Below, in pieces: positions 13,836 through 19,010 of a DNA stretch of 19,010 bases (positions are counted from its first letter, which is position 1; every line of letters starts with the position of its first letter). The notes below the pieces were generated by a model. That model was not told the DNA's origin and searched no databases. It saw only the letters and a list, made by a program, of their open reading frames with translations. Origin of the DNA: Microcaldota archaeon (GTDB taxonomy: Archaea; Micrarchaeota; Micrarchaeia; Micrarchaeales; CABMGC01); NCBI GenBank assembly GCA_021851985.1, contig JAJZOS010000006.1, positions 1 through 19,010 on the forward strand, written 5' to 3'. The position numbers and the translations under genes are program-made.

Positions 13836-14744
13836 TTGGAAAAGACACGTAGGCAAAAATCGGCGCCCATCAAGCCAAGCCCTGCAATCACGTGCAGTTA
13901 CTTAAATTTTGAGCCTGATCCCGTATGCCAGAATGTTATCTGGTATGAATCCAACGAGCACTATAGCGCGGGCGCTATATCTGCGCTGCGCAACATAGCG
14001 GGCATAGATTCATATATCGGAGTATGTGGAGGTTTCACGCAAAACATGCTGATCATCGGTGCCCTCCAGGAAAAAAATATGTTGCGTACGATCGACATCT
14101 TCGATATAGACAAGAACCAACTCACCAATGCTTCAAAACTTGCAAGGCAGGCTGCCATGCCAAGTTATCTTGCCGCCGAAACGGAAAGATTGAATATAAA
14201 CCCGCTTGCAATGAAAGTAAAATTTGAAATGCGGTCTCTTGCGGAAAAGATAGATGCTATAAGCGAATATGGCAAATATTTCATATATCTCTCGAATGTA
14301 GTGGCAGTCCCTTTCAAAGGAATCGATTCAGACGGGAAATGCGGGTTGAGCTACATTGGCGGGTACACTGGGAGCGGCATCGTGAAAGGCAACGAAATGC
14401 TGAAGCAGATAGCTGGCAATGAATTCATACTGGACGGCAGTTACGTGATGGTATCATCCCCTTCGTGGCCAGTGCTTCTAAGTGACAAAAGCATGAATAT
14501 ATACAGCGACGTGATGGTTATGAAGAAAGAACACCAGTGCGGAAAAAGTTTGATGGCACACCATTTTTCATATATACATAATTATGAATATGCCGATAAA
14601 ACTTGGGAAAACCACTATCTCAGATCGCTGTCAAATGAAAATGTATTTATAGGGCTGATGCGCCAGTTCTACGGCGACTACAGGAAACTTATGAACCTGT
14701 CGGACATAGACTGGTATGAGAAAGAGGTCCTTAAACAGGATTAA
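13836..14744 (+). CDS. Rossmann-fold protein, possibly SAM-dependent methyltransferase-like
   Basis: A soluble protein of about 302 residues. YIGVCGGFTQNMLIIGA resembles the glycine-rich motif I of SAM-binding folds, and RTIDIFDIDKNQL the following acidic strand end (motif II). KYFIYLSNVV could be strand 4. The second half (LSYIGGYTGSGIVKGNEML and onward) is unassigned and contains HQCGKSLMAHHFSYIHNYEY. Exact family not recognised; the methyltransferase reading is by motif shape only. The start TTG 13836 has GGTAG five bases upstream and lies about 40 bases after a TATA-like box. TTG 13773 and GTG 13809 are in frame but fall at or before the expected transcript start. It stands alone, with no operon partner. 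Confidence 0.6.
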   Translation: MEKTRRQKSAPIKPSPAITCSYLNFEPDPVCQNVIWYESNEHYSAGAISALRNIAGIDSYIGVCGGFTQNMLIIGALQEKNMLRTIDIFDIDKNQLTNASKLARQAAMPSYLAAETERLNINPLAMKVKFEMRSLAEKIDAISEYGKYFIYLSNVVAVPFKGIDSDGKCGLSYIGGYTGSGIVKGNEMLKQIAGNEFILDGSYVMVSSPSWPVLLSDKSMNIYSDVMVMKKEHQCGKSLMAHHFSYIHNYEYADKTWENHYLRSLSNENVFIGLMRQFYGDYRKLMNLSDIDWYEKEVLKQD

Positions 14745-14788
14745 TGAGCGTCTTCAGTGCTAATTTGGATTGGCGTTAGGTATTATTG

Positions 14789-15820
14789 CTAGTTTATGTT
14801 GTTCGTCGAATTAGTTAGGTTACGATAATTTATCTCAAGAAAACCGATGCTTTGCAATATACTCCCTGTGCTATTTATTACCATTATGGCAGTTGGTGCA
14901 GGCACTGCCTTTATTTTATATGCAATATCCTGCTGAATGAAGTCTGCCTTAACATGGAATTTAGTGCTGACCGTGTAATTAGAAAGCAGCACTATGTACC
15001 CGCAGCCATTCGCCATATGGCCTACAATGCTCCCAGATTCAAACCCGACAGCCTTGCCATTATTGTGATTTGAAAAGGCGGCTAAATACTCATGAAATGG
15101 AATATCCCCCGAAGTGGAATTCTCCACTTCTGATAGGAAAGTTTCGTTGCTGAAAAAGAATACATTAGATGCAACAGACGCTTTAAACGATATGTCCAAT
15201 GTGGCATTCGACCCTGAGATGCATATGGGGTCCGACACATAATATGGTGTTGGTGACATAGCAACCGAATAATTGGAATAGCTTTGGGCGCTAACATTGT
15301 AATAGTATGGCACAGATACGTTAATATACTGGCTAAGCGGCACTGCAGTGCTTTGCGGCCAAAACGGGCCCAAAAGCAATACCAACGCTGCGATTATGCC
15401 AATATAAGAAATATTTGTTTTATGTTTTTTAATAAAACCGATAAAACTTTTTTCTACCTTTGACTCATTGCCGTTTCCAATCATCACAGAAATGAATATG
15501 CCGATTACTGCGCTTATAAGCAGGTAATAGCCCACTATCGCAACATTAATCCCTATGGTTGAAAATTTTGCCAGCATAAAATAAAAGGCTGATCCTATGA
15601 TTATGAAAACCAACGCTGCGATGATCAAATCCTTTGAAATGTTTTCATAAAATCCAGATATGGCTCCTATCGCTATGAAAATCAGAAAGGAATAAAGTAT
15701 CATCTGGCTGTTGTTGAGAAGAACGAATTCGAGTAAGAAGCAGAGTGCCAATATAACATATAATGTGATGAGCGAGTACCATACCAGTCGGTTTTCGGTT
15801 TTTGTACTCACGTGCATCAT
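14789..15820 (-). CDS. Five-helix membrane protein with a sequon-rich extracellular domain
   Basis: A 343-residue protein with predicted membrane helices at about residues 13-35, 40-58, 64-84, 90-114 and 137-153. They are separated by a basic cytoplasmic loop (VEKSFIGFIKKHK). An outside domain of about 190 residues follows, carrying ten or more N-x-S/T sequons and two cysteines (DPICIS, ANGCGY). It is not recognised by family. Two adjacent ATGs (15820 and 15817) follow AAGGTTGT. The gene begins only 14 bases after the end of tRNA-Val on the same strand, so it is probably co-transcribed with the tRNA and the genes upstream. A surface or envelope role is likely; the activity is unknown. Confidence 0.75.
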   Translation of the reverse strand: MMHVSTKTENRLVWYSLITLYVILALCFLLEFVLLNNSQMILYSFLIFIAIGAISGFYENISKDLIIAALVFIIIGSAFYFMLAKFSTIGINVAIVGYYLLISAVIGIFISVMIGNGNESKVEKSFIGFIKKHKTNISYIGIIAALVLLLGPFWPQSTAVPLSQYINVSVPYYYNVSAQSYSNYSVAMSPTPYYVSDPICISGSNATLDISFKASVASNVFFFSNETFLSEVENSTSGDIPFHEYLAAFSNHNNGKAVGFESGSIVGHMANGCGYIVLLSNYTVSTKFHVKADFIQQDIAYKIKAVPAPTAIMVINSTGSILQSIGFLEINYRNLTNSTNNIN

Positions 15821-15834
15821 ACAACCTTAACATA

Positions 15835-15922
15835 TGGGCCCGCGGAGGGTCGAACTCCGATCTCCAGCGTGTAAAGCGTATGCGCAATAAGCTTGGCATC
15901 TTAGCCGTTGGACGACGGGCCC
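15835..15922 (-). tRNA. tRNA-Val (anticodon TAC) with a 16-base intron at position 29/30
   Basis: On the minus strand from 15922 the parts are as follows. The acceptor GGGCCCG pairs with CGGGCCC, with A73 and no encoded CCA. There is a D-arm, and an anticodon loop TTTACAC with TAC at 15873-15871. The T-stem CGGAG/CTCCG is perfect around TTCGACC. The anticodon stem forms (CCAGC/GCTGG) only if 15893-15878 is removed, giving a normal cloverleaf. The gene lies 7 bases after the aminotransferase stop and 14 bases before the next start, all on one strand. A TATA-like TAAATAATTTT lies inside the aminotransferase's last codons (about 15952-15965). Confidence 0.93.
15878..15893 (-). other. tRNA intron with bulge-helix-bulge splice site
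   Basis: The intron is AGCTTATTGCGCATAC. The flanks fold as outer helix AAG/CTT, central four-base helix ATGC/GCAT, bulges CA|A and AC|G with the cuts after their second bases, and an inner helix GC/GC closing a TTATT loop. This is the canonical substrate of the archaeal tRNA-splicing endonuclease, placed at non-canonical position 29/30. Confidence 0.88.
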
Positions 15923-15929
15923 ATAAAGA

Positions 15930-17159
15930 TTATTTTCTTGCATGTCTCATGCAAAAATTATTTATCTTATTAATTGAATAATCTAATATTCCTTTCGGTG
16001 CCAGTGAGACTATCCTGAAATGCGATTCCGCCCCGAATCCTGACCCCCTTGTTACCTGTATGCCCTCTTCAAGCAGGAGCTTTTGCACGAATTCGGCATC
16101 ATTTTTCATATGAAGCGCCTTTAAGTCTATCCTCGGCAATATGTAAAATGCACCATTAGGCGCTACCGTTTTTATAAAACTGTTGCTTTTTAGTATCCTC
16201 ATCGAATGGTTGACTCTTTTTTCTATTTCTGCGGTCATATGCACTATGGCTTTTTTATGCTCCTTCATATTGCCTATCGCTTCTGCAGCGGCATACATGG
16301 CGGGTGTGTTTAGCGAAAGCCTTACTCTAGCATAGTCCACAAGTTTGGATTTCAATGAATTCGAATTTCTGTCGCTTTCCGGTATAATTGCAAAGCCTAT
16401 CCTAAATCCGGTTGAATCATAATCTTTTGACATCCCATTGAGTATAACGTGGGGTATGCCTTTTGCGAGTTTTGCAAGGCTTGTGAATTTAGCTCCATTA
16501 TAAACTATCTCATCATATATTTCGTCGCTTATGAGCATCACTCCATAATCGTTTGCTATGTCTACAACTTCCTTAAGCACTTTCATGCCCAATACTGTTC
16601 CTGTGGGATTGTTGGGGTTCGTTATGAGCATGTATTTGACCCTATTTAACCTCCTATCTGATTTGAGTTTTGCAAGTTTTCCTCTTATCACGTCAGGATC
16701 CATGGCCCACTCTCTAGATTCCTCGTAATCTGCCATTATCGGTATGCCCTCTTCAAGCTTAAGTTGGGTCATATATTGGTTGTAGTAAGGCTTGAATATA
16801 ACTGCATTGTCCCCTTTGTTTATGAGTGCGCTGTTTATGAAAAGCAGCGCTTCAGAGATTCCTGCTGTGGCTATTATGCCATCGTCAGGTAAATCTACGC
16901 CATACATGGTTCTGTAACGCTTCTGCACTGCATGGGCCAGCTCTGCAGATCCCTGCGCTTTAGAATAATAGGTCTTTGATTCCCTGAGGGCTTTTACGTA
17001 AGCGTCTATCACGTATTTTGGCGTCCTGAAGTATACTGCGGGATCTCCTCTATTGAGCTTTACGACCCTCACGCCTTTATTGGCAAGCCTATCTGCCATG
17101 CTGTCCTCCTCCAAAAGGGCATTATAAACAAACCTGCTCCTCTCCGAGAGAAATGCCAT
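15930..17159 (-). CDS. PLP-dependent class I/II aminotransferase (aspartate/alanine aminotransferase-like)
   Basis: A 409-residue protein of fold type I. It has YYSKAQG and the phosphate-binding region early, NPNNPTG at 181-187, SDEIYDEIVY with the PLP-contacting Asp212 and Tyr215, the Schiff-base lysine in GMSKDYDSTGF (K245), and GFRIGF with the phosphate-binding arginine (R253). A C-terminal substrate arginine is likely in SHFRIVSLAP. The family moves amino groups between amino acids and 2-oxo acids. The overall look is alanine/aspartate aminotransferase, but the substrate cannot be fixed from sequence. ATG 17159 is preceded by GTGAT and, further up, a TATA-like ATTTATTTTTATAT in the 62-base gap, so it may have its own promoter. 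tRNA-Val follows after 7 bases. Confidence 0.93.
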   Translation of the reverse strand: MAFLSERSRFVYNALLEEDSMADRLANKGVRVVKLNRGDPAVYFRTPKYVIDAYVKALRESKTYYSKAQGSAELAHAVQKRYRTMYGVDLPDDGIIATAGISEALLFINSALINKGDNAVIFKPYYNQYMTQLKLEEGIPIMADYEESREWAMDPDVIRGKLAKLKSDRRLNRVKYMLITNPNNPTGTVLGMKVLKEVVDIANDYGVMLISDEIYDEIVYNGAKFTSLAKLAKGIPHVILNGMSKDYDSTGFRIGFAIIPESDRNSNSLKSKLVDYARVRLSLNTPAMYAAAEAIGNMKEHKKAIVHMTAEIEKRVNHSMRILKSNSFIKTVAPNGAFYILPRIDLKALHMKNDAEFVQKLLLEEGIQVTRGSGFGAESHFRIVSLAPKGILDYSINKINNFCMRHARK

Positions 17160-17221
17160 ATTATCACATTATACTGGCCCATATAAAAATAAATACTGCT
17201 TTAAAAAGTGCGTTGAGCAAG

Positions 17222-17887
17222 TTACTTCATTTCAAGGTGTGCTTTTTCTATTATGTAGTTGCCTATGCTACCGTCCCATTCCCTCCTGGCTCTGTCGATT
17301 ACTATCCTCTCCCTGAACAACGGGGCATCTAGCACGAAAGATTCAGCCTCCCCTCCTTCAAAAAGCATGTTTATCCCATACCTCTTATTAAGGCTAACGA
17401 GCCTGCGTATTACGCCATCATCGATTCTGGAGCCAAGAAAGCTTTCATCAAGCCCCTCCGCCGAAACATGAGTTATTATTGCATTGTAATCCCTGGAAAG
17501 CTCATCCAATTCATTCATCGGGTCTATGCCCCACAGCGGAGATATGTGTTCTATGCCCAACCTTTCGCATATCGTGTTTATCCTGTTCCTTTGGTATGTG
17601 CTGGCCACCGCGCCTGTTATCAATTTTGTAACGTGGTTATCCGTAAGCGCAATCTCTATGTCATCAAGCTCTTTTTCCTTTTCACCTTCAGTCATTACCA
17701 AACGATGCATTATCCCTAGGGCTTTTGCCTGCATGCTGCTGAATTCTACGTTTGGCCTATGGAACATATAGCTGTATTCATTTTTCGATATCATTGTTAT
17801 GAGCAACTCCGCTTTGCATCCTGCGTAGTACGCCTTATGCAAGGCCAATGTCGAATCCTTTCCTCCGCTGTATAAGCATGCTATCAT
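17222..17887 (-). CDS. dph6: Diphthine--ammonia ligase (Dph6-type ATP pyrophosphatase)
   Basis: A 221-residue PP-loop protein. SGGKDSTLAL at residues 7-16 is the ATP pyrophosphatase motif, followed by LITGAVASTYQRNRINTICERLGI, SPLWGID, ITHVSAEGLDESFLG and FEGGEAESFVLDAP, the hallmark blocks of the Dph6/MJ0570 family. The enzyme performs the last step of diphthamide synthesis, amidating diphthine on elongation factor 2. The length is normal for archaeal forms. The ATG at 17887 has GTGAT three bases upstream, and the nth stop lies four bases before the start, so the two genes form an operon. Confidence 0.93.
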   Translation of the reverse strand: MIACLYSGGKDSTLALHKAYYAGCKAELLITMISKNEYSYMFHRPNVEFSSMQAKALGIMHRLVMTEGEKEKELDDIEIALTDNHVTKLITGAVASTYQRNRINTICERLGIEHISPLWGIDPMNELDELSRDYNAIITHVSAEGLDESFLGSRIDDGVIRRLVSLNKRYGINMLFEGGEAESFVLDAPLFRERIVIDRARREWDGSIGNYIIEKAHLEMK

Positions 17888-17891
17888 AAAA

Positions 17892-18560
17892 TCACAGTTT
17901 ACTGCCTGCTCTGTGCTTTAAAGTGCTTGATGGGCATATCCCCTTCAGGATGCACCTTCCACAGATTTTTTTCCTGGCTGTGCATGTGTCCCTTCCCAAT
18001 GCTATTAAAAGATGGGATATATTCTGCCATTCCTTTTTTGGATATACTGACATAAGCGCGCTCTCTATAACCTCTGGTTTTTTAGAATTTGCAAGCCCAA
18101 GTCTGTTGGCTACGGTTATGCAATGCGTATCGATTGCTATGCCATCGTTTATGCCGTACGCATTTGAAAGCACTACATTTGCTGTTTTTCTTCCGACACC
18201 TGGAAGCATCATCAAATTTTCGATGCTGCGCGGTACCTTGAGTTTGAATTCATCCCGCATCATCCTGGCAGCATTCACTATGTTCTTGGATTTTGTCCTA
18301 TACAATCCTATGCTTCTGGTGTATCTATAAAGATCGCTAGGCCTTGCAGATGCAAACTCCATTATCGATTTATATTTTCTGAACAATGCAGGTGTTATAA
18401 GATTAACCTGCCTGTCCTGCGCCTGCGCAGACAGCATCGTCGCCACTAGGAGTTCCCATGGATTTTCATGGTTTAAACCTGTGTGCATTGCATTCCTGTA
18501 TCTGCGTTTGAGCAGCCCAAGTACGCGCGATGCATATAACATCCTGTTTTGGTGTCCCAT
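17892..18560 (-). CDS. nth: Endonuclease III (DNA glycosylase/AP lyase)
   Basis: A 222-residue protein that removes oxidised pyrimidines and cuts at abasic sites in base excision repair. It has LLVATMLSAQAQD, the helix-hairpin-helix LPGVGRKTANVVL with the catalytic lysine K125, the catalytic aspartate D144 in IAIDTHC, and a [4Fe-4S] cluster motif C193-x6-C200-x2-C203-x5-C209. All key residues are present and the length is typical. ATG 18560 is used; ATG 18542 (residue 7) is a possible alternative. A TATA-like GTTTATATTTTAA at about 18586-18598 lies in the short gap shared with the divergent IPP isomerase gene. It is first in the run nth-dph6-aminotransferase-tRNA. Confidence 0.96.
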   Translation of the reverse strand: MGHQNRMLYASRVLGLLKRRYRNAMHTGLNHENPWELLVATMLSAQAQDRQVNLITPALFRKYKSIMEFASARPSDLYRYTRSIGLYRTKSKNIVNAARMMRDEFKLKVPRSIENLMMLPGVGRKTANVVLSNAYGINDGIAIDTHCITVANRLGLANSKKPEVIESALMSVYPKKEWQNISHLLIALGRDTCTARKKICGRCILKGICPSSTLKHRAGSKL

Positions 18561-18618
18561 TCCTGCATTGCCTTTAAATACGTTAAAATATAAACAAAAA
18601 TATCTAAAAGGTGTTTTA

Positions 18619-19010
18619 TTGGCTCAGGAAAAAAGCGATAAGATAAAAACGATAATGTCAAGGAAGGAGGAGCACATAAAGATATGCCTTGACAAGCCAG
18701 TGCAGGCAAAAGACAAGCGCACGCTTTTCAATAATGTCCAGCTCATAAACGATTCGCTACCTGAATTAGACTACGATGAAATTGACGTTTCTGTCGATTT
18801 CTTGGGCCATAAGTTCTCTGCTCCAATAATGGCAGGCGCCATGACTGGCGGGGCCGAACTTGCAAAAAAGATAAATGAAAATATTGCAGTAGCGTGCGAA
18901 GAACTCGGGTTGGGCATGGCCGTCGGCAGCCAAAGAGCCGCATTGTACGATAAAGTGCTTGAAGAAACCTATTCAATAACTAGAAAATCGGCACCAAGCA
19001 TATTCATAGG
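18619..19010 (+). CDS. fni: Type 2 isopentenyl-diphosphate delta-isomerase, 5' part (cut by window edge)
   Basis: 131 codons are visible before the right edge. After a TTG start the protein reads SRKEEHIKICLDKPVQ (the R-K-x-E-H motif of type 2 IPP isomerases), then DFLGHKFSAPIMAGAMTGG, INENIAVACEELGLGMAVG and SQRAAL, all characteristic of the FMN-dependent enzyme. It interconverts IPP and DMAPP, feeding archaeal isoprenoid lipid synthesis. TTG 18619 has AAGGTG five bases upstream, the same SD and spacing as the eL41 gene; ATG 18655 is an in-frame alternative 12 codons in. It diverges from nth across a 58-base A/T-rich gap. Confidence 0.93.
   Translation, partial: MAQEKSDKIKTIMSRKEEHIKICLDKPVQAKDKRTLFNNVQLINDSLPELDYDEIDVSVDFLGHKFSAPIMAGAMTGGAELAKKINENIAVACEELGLGMAVGSQRAALYDKVLEETYSITRKSAPSIFI

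Noticed and set aside
1..19010. CRISPR arrays, phage genes or intact insertion sequences
   Set aside because: No regularly spaced repeats, transposase, integrase or phage structural proteins were seen on either strand.

Overview
The window reads as a compact archaeal chromosome segment, most likely from a DPANN archaeon of the Micrarchaeota (ARMAN) type. The archaeal call rests on several things: an archaeal SecY, a 37-residue eL41, a Dph6-type diphthine-ammonia ligase, a type 2 isopentenyl-diphosphate isomerase, a DUF929 protein, and TATA-like boxes placed about 25 bases before many start codons. Shine-Dalgarno (SD) motifs of the GGTG/GGTGG kind occur 4-5 bases before other starts, and two tRNA genes are interrupted or appear interrupted at non-canonical sites. 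The Micrarchaeota placement is inference from these traits and from heavy use of ATA for isoleucine; no database search was possible.

Layout. 1-67 (-): 5' part of tRNA-Arg(TCT), running off the left edge. 58-867 (-): TatD-family hydrolase whose TAG stop lies inside that tRNA. 971-2589 (+): DUF929 thioredoxin-like membrane-anchored protein translationally coupled to a four-helix membrane protein with a Cys-x-Cys. 2730-2909 (+): 59-residue small protein. 3075-5738 (+): V4R-domain protein followed by secY, outside the usual ribosomal-protein context. 5840-5959 (+): possible 39-residue membrane peptide. 6100-7134 (-): sequon-rich surface protein. 7230-7343 (+): eL41. 7657-8829 (+): alkaline-phosphatase-superfamily enzyme, convergent with exonuclease III (8839-9597, -). 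9621-10381 (-): frameshifted HTH/membrane regulator. 10547-11224 (+): unknown protein. 11404-12024 (+): NADP/F420-type oxidoreductase, convergent with an MFS transporter (12067-13362, -). 13452-13757 (+): DUF4870-like membrane protein. 13836-14744 (+): Rossmann/methyltransferase-like protein.

From 18560 down to 14789 on the minus strand lies one packed run: endonuclease III, Dph6, a PLP aminotransferase, an intron-bearing tRNA-Val(TAC), and a multi-pass sequon-rich membrane protein. Diverging from it at the right edge is the start of the type 2 IPP isomerase gene (18619 onward, +).

Themes. Informational and repair housekeeping (SecY, eL41, two tRNAs, Dph6 for EF2, ExoIII and EndoIII for base excision repair) is mixed with poorly known envelope proteins. 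The strongest observations are a 16-base tRNA-Val intron at position 29/30 with a complete bulge-helix-bulge, a tRNA-Arg that diverges inside its T-loop, a tRNA-encoded stop codon for the TatD gene, a candidate ATA start for the MFS transporter, and the DUF929/CxC membrane pair as a candidate thiol-redox system. No CRISPR array, intact transposon, prophage or replication origin was seen.
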